This document shows positions 49,673 through 61,601 of a stretch of DNA of 64,000 nucleotides, piece by piece (within the stretch, counting starts at the first letter, position 1; every line of letters starts with the position of its first letter). Made by a program: the position numbers and the translations under genes. Origin of the DNA: Musa acuminata AAA Group (taxonomy: Eukaryota > Streptophyta > Magnoliopsida > Zingiberales > Musaceae); contig NC_088327.1 of assembly GCF_036884655.1 (NCBI RefSeq), forward strand, positions 15,550,501 through 15,614,500. Reading direction: 5' to 3'. A model generated the notes under the pieces. The model was not told where the DNA came from and made no database searches. It worked only from the letters and a program-made list of their open reading frames with translations.

Positions 49673-52600
49673 TCAGACAGGTGCATCAGCATAAGATGGG
49701 TACTTCTGAAGAACACAAACTGGATCCCCGACAGCAATAGATTTCCCTCTGCCTGTTGGTGAGAGTGAATCTTTGCAGATCAAATTCTGTCCAAAGAAGA
49801 CCTACATTTTTTTTTCAAATATAATAAATTTAACCACCATGAAATTTGACTTTAGGTTAACATTATGGCATATTGGTTTCAGATTATCCAAAAGAAAAAC
49901 TGGTTCCTGTTTACTGCAAATATCGTCATGTGTACCGAGGATCACATATCTATGTGGAACGATGACTTGGTACGCATACAAAGCAAAGAATATTTTACCT
50001 TCCCCTTCTTCTCCTTTAAATGCAAAGCATGGTCTGACCGAAACTTCATTAGAGTTTGCGTTGGCTCATTCCCCACACTTCCATTCTCTTGGTTGATAGT
50101 TGGTACCTGATGAAAATGACAAGAAATTTATATTGAATCTTAGAGATAATCTTATCTATGTTCACAGTTTTCAAGATGTTAAAAAAACTACATATCTAAA
50201 ACATTTCAGGACAAAGTCAATGTTTTTAATGATATTAGCCAACAGAGATATTTTCTCCTAGAAAGGTTTTCTAACTTCAGTGGAGCACTGAATCACACAA
50301 GTGGACATACATATATGTATTCAAGGACAAACATTCTAAATCCAGCATAAATTGAAAAGCTCTGATCATCAACTTAAAGGATGATAGTTTGATTCATCAT
50401 TACCAAGAATACTATGGCATCGCCCTAGTGGAGCATTTTCTTCTAAAAAGGTTTTCTAACCTCGGTGGAATCACACACTCGGGCATACATATAATTCATA
50501 GACGAACGCTATTAATTCAGCTTAGATTGAAAAGCCTCTAATCATTAACTTAAATGTTGATGGTTCAGCCAATCATTACCAAGAGTGAGATGGACATTGT
50601 CCTGGTGGTTAATACCTCATTCCATTTGAAGAGGTTTTGAATTCAGACATTAAAGAGGTCAATTTTTTGCTGATTTGTTCAAATTCTAATGAGGAGATTA
50701 TCCTCTAAAATCATTATTCCGCAATCACAATGCACCTGAGATAGGGCAGAGTGTGGATTAGAAAATATTCACTCTCGGTCTGGATTTATATTTAGAGAAA
50801 AGTTATATTTTGATTCAGAATTGGATATTCAAATTTTCAAACAAAATATAGAATTAGATTTGTATCATCATACAAATGCATCTACCATGGTGACACCAGA
50901 CAAAGATGACAGTGTGAGCAACTGAACTTCAATTTTCCAAACAACTTGGGGACTAAGGACCCAACTTGAGCCTCCAAAATCACCTGGCCAAGGTGGTTTA
51001 TGGTAGTAGGAACAAGTTCCAGTAGACTGTAAGGCTAATCTAGCCTAAGTTGGCCATAGGTCACATTAAGTGTATCTTCCAGAAGTGTTTAAATGAAGAT
51101 GGATTAGAGCACTATGCTTCATATTCTTCAACAACTAAAAATCCCATAAATACAATTATATTATTGAAAACTATATATTTTTTTCCTTTTTAACTTCAAC
51201 ATTACTCATTTGTTGAGAGATGGTATTGGGTTATATCAATAAAGCCTGAAAATTAGACATATTCCCATAATTGGTCTTTGGCTCACAGTATACATCCAAC
51301 CTAATTATTTTGAGCTCCTGCATATTACCGTAAGTGATCGACATATTTTCTTTTGAAGAAGTTCCAATTCTCTTTTTCTCATGATAGGGTTCCCTAGTTA
51401 ATAAGAAATGTGAAAATGACACTATATAATTTACTTTATGGAGGTCACCAGCAAGAACAACTGCATTTATCACATTTATCAGGAGCCACTAACCATCCAA
51501 GAGATTTCATATGGCTCTAAAATGAGAAGTATTACCCTTTCTATTTGAGGTAAAAAAATTGCAATTATATACTTATATCGACAGACTGAAAGCTCACGGA
51601 TGAAACATACTTATCCACACTCTGATAATTTAAATCCAAAAGCAAACACCGATAATATCTTACAGTAATAATATAAAAAAGTGGAAGGAACAGAACGCAT
51701 GTTACCTTACAGCGTGCACATAACTTAACACCACAGAATGTTAACTTGTTTATTTTTATTTCTTTCCACAGGTCCTCTGAAAATGGATCACACCCATCAA
51801 CAATGATACTGACAAATTAAAATTTGAAACTCATAAGTCCCTGAAGAATACTGGTGATGGATATGGTTAAGTGCAACAATCCAAAATTATCAATTAATAA
51901 AATGATATGACTGCCAAGTGTATTTTTGATTTAAAATAGGATGTTATGTATATATTACTTTCTTACTTTGCTCTGAAGCGATTAACTGATAATGGTTCTT
52001 CCAGAAGCTCATTTACAGAATTAAATGATCCCTGCATATGATATATTAAAACAGAAAGCTGATTTTGCTTTAGTATAATATTAACATTTGAAATCTTGCA
52101 GTTTCACATTAAAGAAATCTAACCTGGGATGCCAATAAGAAAGGAAACCCATCAGAAAATGCAGTTTTGTATCCCTGAGCGTAATCGGGGTCCACAGCTC
52201 TAATTTCTGATACTGAAAAATTAACATCACAAGGAAATTTTTTAATCAGCCCCTTCGATATGTTGATTGAATAGACATGATAATAACATTTTTGCAAAAA
52301 ATAAGGTAAAAAAAGAATTAAGCTAACAAGAAAAACCTTACAATTTAAGATAACACACTGTACCGTACCGGTATTTCGAGGTTGGCTCGGTACGGTATGA
52401 TACCATGTACCGAGCGGTACACCAAGGCATACCAGGCGGTTTTATATATTTCTTTCTCTTACTGTAGCCCTATAGCACTGTTATACTATAGCACTGTAGC
52501 ACTTTCCGTCCGATAGTGGGCGGTCCGCGTACCGGTATATCGTCGGACCGGTACGTACCACCCGTACCGGACGATATCGTTCGAAATTACATACCATGAT

Positions 52601-53622
52601 TTGTAATAAGAGGCACAATTTAAAAATATCACTGAACAGAAATATACAAGTAATATTCAAAAGCAGACTAATTTTCATAAAGAAGATTTAAACAACATTC
52701 TCTTTATGTAATTCCACCTCAAGATGAGCATGTGGTTACTAAAACATGCATACTTCATCAGTTAAAAGTGTTTGAATATTTTTAGTAATATCATAAATAT
52801 ATGGATTCAATTAATTCTTTTGAACTTTGAATGAATTACTCAAGGCCTATAAACTCTATAGAGACCATAGCATTATATGTTGTCAGTGACTTCGTCCTAT
52901 TTCTAGTCCACTGATTTTGTTGCTTTATAATTTTGATAATTTGATATTTGCCTAAATATCTAGGAAATCCTGCCAGTCAAAGCCTACAAGTGCTTATAAG
53001 GATCTCCACCTTATTTAGTTTTATGACTCCGATCTACAAGTTCAAAAACTGCACTAAGCTTCATACAATAAAAGAGTGAAATTTTAACTACAATTGAATC
53101 ATATGTAAACTGACAAACTACCATTATTATGCATGGATGACAAGTGCTCATCAGGTGAAATGTAATCATAGCACTGAACTAGCAACAGAATATTTTCCAC
53201 ACAACTAAACAATACAGGTAAAAACATGCCAAGTAAAATCAGTATTGCTGAGGGGAGAACAAGAATGGCAATATTAGCCAAGTGGATTAGAAATGAACAT
53301 CAACTACATAGATGCCAGCCATATTACGTTCCCATTCAGAACCTTGATAATTTTTCCAATTAAAAACCCTTCCTAGCATCAAATATTATGGGACTGAAGA
53401 ACTTATAGCATTGAAAGAAATAAAAGAGCATTAGAAAATAAATACCAGTATTAAAACGGACTAGACGGCTTGGTTTTCCAAGATACTTGGTAAACCACTC
53501 AAATGCTTCATTGCCTTCATCAAGTGCAGAGCCAGACCACTCCCATACAGATATGTCATCAATGGCAGCATGTTCTCTATTCAAAGGAATCTTCAGTGGC
53601 TCCATCTGAGGTGCCTTTATAA
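49673..53622 (-). CDS. MOSC-domain molybdoenzyme (mARC-like), 5' incomplete
   Basis: Six minus-strand exons, 53446-53622, 52124-52212, 51967-52031, 51706-51808, 49999-50106 and 49673-49801, join in frame to 222 residues plus stop. This is the C-terminal two-thirds of a mitochondrial amidoxime reducing component (mARC)-type protein of about 320 residues. These enzymes bind molybdenum cofactor and reduce N-hydroxylated compounds with cytochrome b5 and its reductase. Visible family blocks are SVWEWSGSALDEG, YLGKPSRLVRF, FSDGFPFLLASQ, NRFRANIIVDGCDPFSEDLW and GVKLCARCKVPTINQ; the Cys of ARCKVPT is the expected Mo ligand. The end reads VGDPVCVLQKY..YADAPV. The first exon in the window starts in phase 2 at an acceptor, so an upstream exon (MOSC_N half, about 100 residues) must exist. 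It is not found within 53623-64000, which beyond about 54 kb is transposon. Confidence 0.92.
50251..50620. repeat. 185-bp diverged tandem duplication in mARC intron
   Basis: TTTTCTCCTAGAAAGGTTTTCTAAC at 50251 and TTTTCTTCTAAAAAGGTTTTC at 50436 start two similar units that continue through GAATCACACA, GGCATACATAT, TTGAAAAGC and ATCATTACCAAGA. Confidence 0.8.
52345..52598. mobile_element. GTACCG-family MITE in mARC intron
   Basis: It closely matches the MITE at 14485 over CGAGGTTGGCTCGGTACGG, GTACCGAGCGGTACACCA, GGGCGGTCCG..TACCGGTATA and CGGACCGGTACGTACC. It ends TTCGAAATTACATACCATG at 52598. The left end is eroded and a target duplication could not be read, so the start is approximate. Confidence 0.8.
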
Positions 53623-53991
53623 CTGCAGAAAATGTAGAGAATATAATACTCGCAAAGAACATACCAAATAAGTATAGTTGTTACTTAAAACATAACATCA
53701 AATCATATTGTTCACCACAAAAATAGGAAACTACTGAAAACTTATGACCAACATCGTGGCAAAGTGCATCGATACCATCTTTCTTTTTCCTTTTTGTGCA
53801 AAGGCAAGATAAAAAGGCAAGAGTTGATCTTAAGATAACATTATCAACGGTCAAGATTTTTATCAGAAATGCTAATTTTCATCTTAAAAAACTTTTAAGT
53901 TAGCTTTGTACACTACGACCATACCAATATTTTAGTATATAAATTTATTGGATGGATTATGAACCCTCAACCTTTTGGTATATGAGTTACA

Positions 53992-54337
53992 TGTTGGAGA
54001 ATCTGGGCCGACATCACATGCGCAGCGAAAGAACAGAAAACAAAATCCCAGAATTCCCATAGAAAAATAAGGTTTCATCGTCATGCAAAGATTGATGCGT
54101 AAAAACCCGCAAAATCGAAAAACTACGTGCATAAGAAAGATGTGTTACCTAGGGAGATCGTATATCCCTGAAAACCTACGGATCTATGGGAGAGGATGAT
54201 GGAGGTCAACTGTCCTCCTCTCTAGCGGTGATCCACACGATAGGGCCTACGAAGACGCTCCTCAAATCGCTGCCCAAATGTCTTCCTCGCGCACACCATG
54301 CAATCAAGAAGGAGCTGCCCCTTCTTGTTGTCCACAC
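53992..54337 (+). mobile_element. Copia-type LTR start, truncated by insertion
   Basis: It begins TGTTGGAGAATCTGGGCCGA, a TGTTG start typical of copia LTRs. It runs for 346 bp and stops exactly where the gypsy A LTR starts. The remainder should resume beyond the nest, outside the window. Classification rests on the LTR start and style only. Confidence 0.5.
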
Positions 54338-54980
54338 TATCACGGATAAAATGGTAACTGGGGTGTTCGATGTAATGCTTATGTATGTCCGTGTCTTTCG
54401 GTTTTGTTTATGCTTTGCACAGCATATAAAGGGCTGGCAGTAGGCCTAGCAGCCCCATTTTCTTTGGTTTTGGTGGCCGTCCTAGGCTTGCAAATAAAGA
54501 TTGTGTCATGTGAGCACTTGTGGGGATTTCAGTATGTGGTGGACCATTTTGAACTATTTGTTGTGCGACCGTTCAGTGCTTGTAAAGTATGTTTGCAATT
54601 TGCATTGGCTATGAAGTGCTTACTGAAATGATTACTTGTGGATCTCGAGTAAGACGTTTTCTCTTTTGTAGGTCCTAAGGGACCATAGGAGGTTTCGGAG
54701 AAGCTGATCTTTGCGGACGAACACGCAAGGGTGCCACATGACTTAGGCAAAACCAGCAAGTCCGTGACAGATGGTATCAAAGCGGGACAAGGACTCATAG
54801 AAACACTTGGCATGCAAACGTGGGGGACCTAGCGGGGCTGCGTTGAGGGTAGCCAGCATGTGCGATCGTTTAGGGGAAAACAGGCATGGAGATGTAGGGA
54901 AAAGGAGTCGTTCAAAGGAGTGGGCATTTGAGATTGGTATTCAAAGGAATGGCCAACCCTTCGCGTAAGAGGCACCACGA
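54338..54980 (+). mobile_element. Gypsy A: LTR plus short interior, interrupted
   Basis: The LTR is 54338-54769 (TATCACGGATAAAAT...GTCCGTGACA). The primer site TGGTATCAAAGC is at 54772-54783, then about 200 bp of leader. It is the same family as the coding-less element at 3988-9590; both interiors begin with a GGGACAAG..CA leader. The leader is cut at 54980 by the start of gypsy B. Confidence 0.72.
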
Positions 54981-55043
54981 TGTCACAAACGGTCGTCGCG
55001 CACTCACAACAACTTCGTTCAACGAACCGTTCGTCGCTTTTGC

Positions 55044-56570
55044 TGTTGAATCTCGTATTTTGATGATGAAACCAATTGATAGTATTTCTGATTTGATCTG
55101 CATTTTGAGTGACGCAGGATGCTTTGATCAGGATGAGATAATTAAAGCAGGAAGAATCATGTTAGTTCGGAGAAAAACATGTCAGAAGATTGGACGTCGG
55201 GCCGGAGGATCGGTTGACATATCGACAGAAGGCTTCGGGTCATGGATTCGAGCATCGGGCCAAGAAGAGCATATATTGCACTATCGGAGTTGTGGAGTCA
55301 ACTGGCCGATTGGAAAATAGGCCGCAAGAGAGGACGATGCGCCGAAGAATCGGATGAAGCGTCGATGGACCAATGACATGCCGGACAACATGATTCAAGC
55401 TTAGTAATAATTGTCTAGATCGAAGTGTGTTTTACATATGCAGAATTAACTACGATAGCAAGGCATGAAGCAAAATGAAGTCCCGAAGTCAAGGACGCGA
55501 TTTTGTTGGGAGTTCGAGAGTTCGTCGGAAGTCCAGACGTTCGTCGGAAGTCCAGACGTTCGTCGGAAGTTCTGTAGGAACCAGCCAAGAAGTCCAGGAA
55601 CTTGCCGGAAGAAGCTCGTCGGAACTCGCCAATAAGATCGTCGTGAAGTCCAGGAGCTTGCTGGAAGTCTGTTGGAACATTGCCGAGAGATCCTCGGAAG
55701 TTCGCCAGAAGATCGCCAGAAGCTCGCCGGAAGAAACCAAGACCTAGGGACTTGTTTAGCTTAAGTATGCCATAGATTTCGTAGTTATCACGTAATTGGG
55801 ATTGGATTTCGGCCAACCCAATTAGGGGCCAGTTGGGCCCATGTAAGGACTGTGTTGGGCTCAATGAAAGGCCCAAACAATGACCCAAGAAGTGGCACCG
55901 TCGTGGCACAATCTCCGAGACTGTGTCAGGCGGTGGTACCGTCGGTACCGCCCAGATACAGCCTCCGAGAGGCTGCAGGCGGTGGTATCGCCCAGTGTCA
56001 AGCGGTGGTACCACCAGACTGGGCAGTGGTACCGCCCAGTGCAGTGTCAGTGTCAGACTAACACAGGCGGTGGTACCGCCCGGACCCAAGAAACCCGGGA
56101 TGAGATGTTTTTAGGCTCTAAGTTTGAATCAACTTAAAGCCTATAAATACCCCTCTAATCTCTGGTTAAAATACACAAGCACAGAGAATTTAAAAAGGGA
56201 AAAACGTTATAGAAATCTCTTGTGAGAATCCTCCTTTAGCCCAAGTGTTAGAATAGTTTGAGAGGAGTGAGTGCTTGTAAAGGTTGACTCCTAAACCTGT
56301 GAAAAGGAGAAGAGGGGTGTAAAAAGGAGGTTGATCTTCGCCTATTAAAGGAAGATCGATAGTGGATGCCGATGGCCTCGATGGAAGAGGAATCGGAGGA
56401 ATGGATGTAGGTCACAACGATCGAACCACTATAAAAATCTGGTTTGCGTTTTATTTGTGCAATTTACTTTAACTGCAAACCTCCTTACTTGCTTTACATC
56501 CACTACGCTTTTCCGTACGCTTTCAAGCTATCTTTCCGAGATCGGTTTTCAACGAATGAAAGAATTTTCA
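55044..56570 (+). repeat. 5' LTR of gag-only element, 3' end deleted
   Basis: It matches the 3' LTR up to GAAAGAATTTTCA and then breaks off. It contains a 19-bp tandem expansion at 55520-55575 (unit GTTCGTCGGAAGTCCAGAC, about 2.9 copies) that is single in the other LTR, and a cluster of GGTGGTACCGCC inverted-repeat motifs at 55928-56082. A CCTATAAATACCCC TATA-like site is at about 56139. Confidence 0.88.
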
Positions 56571-56593
56571 GAAATTGAATCTTTTCCTAAAAA

Positions 56594-57552
56594 TTGAATC
56601 TTTTCGGCTTTCAAGACGGTCACTCTCTCATTCGTCCTCCGTTTTTCAATGGGACGGACTACACATATTGGAAAACTCGAATGAGAATTTTCTTTCTTTC
56701 GATTGATTTAAACTTATTGAACATTGTCGAATCCGGTTTTAAAATGTCTTTCTCTTCCAATGAAAGATTGGAATGATTTGGAGAATAAGGCTTTTTCTTT
56801 AAATGCTAGAGCTATGAATGCTCTATTTTGCATCTTAGATAAAACTGAATTTAATCGGGTTTCTTTGTGCGAAACGGCTTTCGATATTTGGCACATTCTT
56901 GAAACCACACACGGAGGCACAAGTAGTGTTAAGGATTCTAAAGTTAATTTTTTGATGCACGATTTTGAACTATTTCATATGAAACCAAGTGAAACCATTG
57001 GAGACATGTACACCCGTTTTACAGATGTCGTCAATGGTTTAAAAGCACTTGGTAGAAGTTTTTTGGATTTTGAACTTGTAAACAAAATTTTACGTTCTCT
57101 TAATAAGAATTGGGATTCAAAAGTAACGACAATTCAAGAATCAAAAAATTTAAATACCTTTCCGATTGAAGAACTAATAGGGTCTTTAATGACCTATGAA
57201 ATGACGTGCAATGCACGTGAAGAACTCAAGAACAACCTTCCAAAGAACAGGAAGGATTTCAGACTAAGAACAATCAAAGACCACTCGAGCATAAGCTCAA
57301 GTGATGGTGAACATGAACTTCTCACTATGAAATTTAAAAGGTTCATGAAACAAGAGTTAAAGAACAAAAATAAACTTAAAAAGAATGCAACTACTTACTA
57401 TGAACACAAGAAAAAGGAAGCTATTTGAGATGAATTGAGCTCCTCCGAAGACGAAGAGAAAATCAACAAAGGCGATGTGACAAACTACGCCTTAACGGCT
57501 TTCGACGACGAGGTAATCAAAATGCCTTTAATTTATTTCGAAATTACATGAT
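56594..57552 (+). pseudogene. Copia (SIRE/Maximus-like) gag, broken
   Basis: The frame starts without an ATG at 56594 and reads PPFFNGTDYTYWKTRM, the classic UBN2/Retrotran_gag start, then IDLNLLNIVESGF. A one-base shift near 56750 moves it to a second frame with MKDWNDLENKAFSLNARAMN, LFHMKPSETIGDMYTRF, GLKALGRSFLDFELVNKILR and FPIEELIGSLMTYEMTCNA. A TGA at 57426-57428 interrupts, and the same frame continues as DELSSSEDEE and ALTAFDDEV to 57552. No zinc knuckle is present. Confidence 0.87.
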
Positions 57553-59356
57553 GTTTTTTTATGAGTTATTTTTAATTTCGTTTAATTGTTTTTCTTGAAA
57601 AGTACATGTTTAATTATGTAATGAAAATGCAAAAGAATTTGGATCATACTAGTAATTTTAAAAATAATTATAAAAATTACATATTTTATGATAAACAAAT
57701 AAAATGATTTTGATTAAAAATGCATTATGAATCATGCTTGATGAAATAATGTAATGATGATTTGATATCATGCTTAATGAGTTTACATTTAGAAATGATG
57801 CATGATGATCTTTGCGATTTTTATCGTAATGAAAGTTGCTTTTTCGGTTTTAAAAATGATGCATGTTTTAATTTGGATAAATGAAAAAGGTATGCTTATA
57901 TGAAATAGTATAAGTGTGACGATTGTATACTTAATGATACATAATGATGTAATGAAAATATTAAATATTTTGATACCATGATTGACGAGTTTATGCATAA
58001 TGATTTTTGTGATTTATTGATCTTGATGATTTCTGTAAAAAGAGATACGATTTTATAATAAATCTTGTACTTTTGTTTTAAACGATGATATATATTTTGA
58101 TTTGGCATTAAAAAAAGGGACAAAGGCATGCTTGTATGTAACAAACAACTAAAAAGATGAAATCCTTCTCCTTAAAAAATGATTTTGATTTGACCATTTG
58201 AATTTAAATAAGTTTTACTTAAATCATGATCTTAATATCTTGGAATAACTTGAGATTTTTTTTAATCAAGATCTCTTCTTTATACTCCTACAATTTTTTT
58301 TGGTATTTTATTTAAGAGGAGATTTAATATATGAATCATGTCTTTTGGTATTTACATGATCTTATCTCTCATGATATGATTTATTTTTGTATAACTTTTT
58401 GTATTTATCACCAAATTAATTTTTCTGAATGTGATGAAATAAAAATATGCATGAAATATGAGATGCAATGTAATTTGACATTTAGATACCATCATAATTT
58501 AAAATGCTATAATTTGTTGCTAAAATAATGTATTATAAATGTTGATTTAATGTTTGGTATCATGGATACTTTAAATGATGAATTTTTGGTATCATGAACA
58601 AAATGTTGATAAATGCTTAAAAATTTTAATGTCTTAGTATCATGTATAATATGGTCATAATGATGATTGATTTATTTTTTTGGGGTATCATGAAAAATGA
58701 AATGTAAAGTTTTAAAATTGTGTATGTTTTAATTTGAAACTATTATGATGTATAAACATATTGAAATAAGATTGATACTTTACCTTTGTCATGCTTTGAA
58801 AATTGTTGTAAAGGGAAAAAGAGATACAAAATTATATTCTTTCCTTCTTTTTGACAACGACAAAGGGGGAGATAGCTAGCTTGCACAAGTTAAGAAAATG
58901 CAAAAACTTGCAACTTGCACATTGCTAAAAGAAGCAAGAATCGCTAGCTTGCACACTTCAACAAGAAAGTTATCTTGCATTTGCTTTTGAAATATTGCTA
59001 GCTTACATTTTTTAAAATGATATAAAAATTTGCTAGCTTGCATGATGTAAAACTTGCTATCTTACCACCTTGCATATCTATGATGATAGTAAAATTGCAT
59101 GATGATAAAACTGGAGATTATGTTAATTATGCAATAATTTGAACTTCTATGTCCAAACACTTGATAGTTGGAACTTCTCCTTTTTATTGATGACAAAGGG
59201 GGAGAAGTATAATCATGTTATGCATGATGACGTGATACAAATATTCATGATGAAATTTGCAATAACTTGAATTTAGCTTGAATTCAAGGTTCTATCAATA
59301 TGACATATTGATAGGGGGAGTTAAGGTTAACTACGTCATCAATTGGTTGTCATCAT
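57553..59356 (+). other. AT-rich interior of the gag-only element
   Basis: It occupies the place of pol. It is rich in recurring ATGATG, GGTATCATGA and TTTTGATTTG motifs and, from 58870, in GCTAGCTTGCA repeats beside GACAAAGGGGGAGA. The last motifs are typical of the non-coding 3' part of SIRE-type elements. No long conserved frame is present. Confidence 0.6.
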
Positions 59357-59370
59357 AAAATAGGGGGAGA
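59357..59370 (+). other. Polypurine tract of the gag-only element
   Basis: AAAATAGGGGGAGA ends one base before the 3' LTR, where plus-strand DNA synthesis would start. Confidence 0.8.
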
Positions 59371-59371
59371 T

Positions 59372-60870
59372 TGTTGAATCTCGTATTTTGATGATGAAAC
59401 TAATTGATAGTATTTATGATTTGATCTGCGTTTTGAGTGACGCAGGATGCTTCGATTAGGATGAGACAATTAAAGCAGGAAGAATCATGTTGGGCCGGAG
59501 GAAAACATGCTAGAAGATTGGACGTCGGGCCGGAGGATCGGTCGATGTATCAACAAAAGGCTTCGGGTCATGGATTCGGGCATCGGGCCAAGAAGAGCGG
59601 ATATTGTGCCAAGGATATCGGAGTTGCGGAGTCAACTGGTCGATTGGGCAATAGGTCGCAAGAGAGGACGATGCGCCGAAGAATCGAACGAAACGTCGAT
59701 GGACCAGTGACATGTAGGACAACATGATTCAAGCTTAGTAATAATTGTCTAGATCGAAGTGTGTTTTATATATGCAGGATTGACTACAATAGCAAGGCAT
59801 GAAGCAAAATGAAGTCCCGGAGTCAAGGACGTGATTTCGTTGGGAGTTCGAGAGTTCGTCGGAAGTTCTGTAGGAACCAGCCGAGAAGTCCAAGAGCTTG
59901 CCAGAAGAAGCTCGTTGGAACTCGCCAAGAAGATCGTCGTAAAGTCCAGAAGCTTGTCGAAAGTCCGTTGGAACATTGTCGGGAGATCGTTGGAAGAAAC
60001 CAAGACCTAGGGACTTGTTTAGCTTAAGTATGCCTTAGATTTCGTAGTTAGCACGTAATTGGGATTGGATTTGGGCCAACCCAATTAGGGGCCAGTTGGG
60101 CCCATGTAAGGACTGTGCTGGGCCCAATGAAAGGCCCAAATAGTGACCCAAGAAGTGGTACCGTTGTGGCACAATCTCCGAGACTATGTCAAGCGGTGGT
60201 ACCCCGCCGATCTGGGCAGTGGTACCGCCCACACACAGCCTCCGAGAGGCTGCAAGCGGTGGCACCGCCCAATGTCAGGCGGTGGTACCGCTAGACTGGG
60301 CGGTGGTACCGCCCAGACCCAGGAAACCCGGGATGAGATGTTTTTAGGCTACAAGTTTGAATCAACTTGAAGCCTATAAATACCCCTCTCATCCCTGGTT
60401 AAAATACACAAGCACAGAGAATTTAAAAAGGGAAAAACGCTGTAGAAATCTCTTGTGAGAATCCTCCTCTAGCCTAAGTGTTAGAAGAGTTTGAGAGGAG
60501 TGAGTGCTTGTAAAGGTTGACTCCTAAACCTGTGAAAAGGAGAAGAGGGATGTAAGAAGGAGGTTGATCTTCGCCTATTAAAGGAAGATCGATAGTGGAT
60601 GCCGGTGGCCTCGACGGAAGAGGAATCGGAGGAGTGGATGTAGGTCACAACGACCGAACCACCATAAAAATCTGATTTGTGTTTTATTTGTGCAATTTAC
60701 TTTAACTGCAAACCTCCGTATTTGCTTTATATCGACTACACTTTTCCGTACGCTTTCAAGCTATCTTTCTGAGATCGGTTTTCAACGAACGAAAGAATTT
60801 TCAAAACCGACATATTTTACCGCTACACTAATTCACCCCCACCTCTTAGGGCTGACCCCTGTTCCTAACA
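59372..60870 (+). repeat. 3' LTR of gag-only element, complete
   Basis: It starts TGTTGAATCTCG and ends TTCCTAACA (1499 bp). It is followed by the TTTGC target duplication. It shows GCGGTGGTACC...CCGCCC motifs at 60190-60315. Confidence 0.9.
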
Positions 60871-61589
60871 TTTGCATGCTTGAACAGAGAAATGGCAGCC
60901 TGTTTTGCCTGTTTTATATGTTTTTGCTTGTAAAAATACATGTTCGAACAGGTTGTAGCGCACAGTGCGACCGCTCACCGCGCAGGGTCAAAAAACCCCA
61001 AAATGGCTCCGTTTTCGCATGCCGCGGGTTGTTTTCTGCAGCCCGCTGCACTGCATGAAATGTCAGCCATCTCAGCACCCTAGAACCCCCCGGGTGGCAC
61101 AGGGCTGGATAGGGCTTCGGTATATTATCGGGCATTGAAAAATCTTCACAAGTTCGCACGTTGACTTGACGAGAACTTGCCTTTGCGCTACACCCGATGA
61201 ACAGTTGTTTGTGGACTTGCAACTGTTCGTTCTACCTTCTAAAGTCCTTGTTTTCCTCCTTTCTCTCTTTTCTCTAATGCACACAAGGTGCTCACTGAAT
61301 TGCTTGTAAAGCTTCCCTCTTCGTGAGACATCGGGACTTGTCCGTTGCTCGTTCTTCGAACTAATGAACTTTCTCTTTTACAGGTCCTTCGGGACTCGAG
61401 TGAGGTTGCAAACTAGCTGACCTTTGCTGATGCATATCGCAAGGGCACGTCAAGACTTAGGCAATCCCAGCTAAGTCCGAGAAGTTGGCACAAGGGTGCT
61501 TCGCGACTTAGGCAACTCAAGCTAAGTTCGCGTCTTAGCCGCAAGGGTGCCTCACGACTTAGGCAATTCCAGCTAAGTCCGTGACATTG

Positions 61590-61601
61590 TGGTATCAGAG
61601 C
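61590..61601 (+). other. Primer-binding site of gypsy B
   Basis: TGGTATCAGAGC matches the 3' end of initiator tRNA-Met perfectly, three bases after the LTR end. Confidence 0.88.

Larger units (their letters stand above)
55044..60870 (+). mobile_element. Gag-only copia-type LTR element (TR-GAG-like), 5.8 kb
   Basis: Long LTRs at 55044-56570 and 59372-60870 both start TGTTGAATCTCGTATTTTGA. The 3' one ends CCTAACA. The 5-bp target duplication TTTGC is seen at 55039-55043 and 60871-60875, proving insertion into the gypsy B LTR. The interior has a SIRE/Maximus-style gag and then 1.8 kb of AT-rich DNA ending in a polypurine tract; there is no protease, integrase, reverse transcriptase or RNase H. 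The 5' LTR lacks its last 67 bp, and the primer site is missing. The LTRs differ at many positions, so it is not young. Non-autonomous gag-only elements are known from plants as TR-GAGs. Confidence 0.85.

Noticed and set aside
55415..56089. 224-codon minus-strand frame and Ser/Glu-repeat plus-strand frames in the LTR
   Set aside because: They arise from the CGTCGGAAGTCC and GGTGGTACC repeats of the LTR and are not conserved between the two LTR copies.
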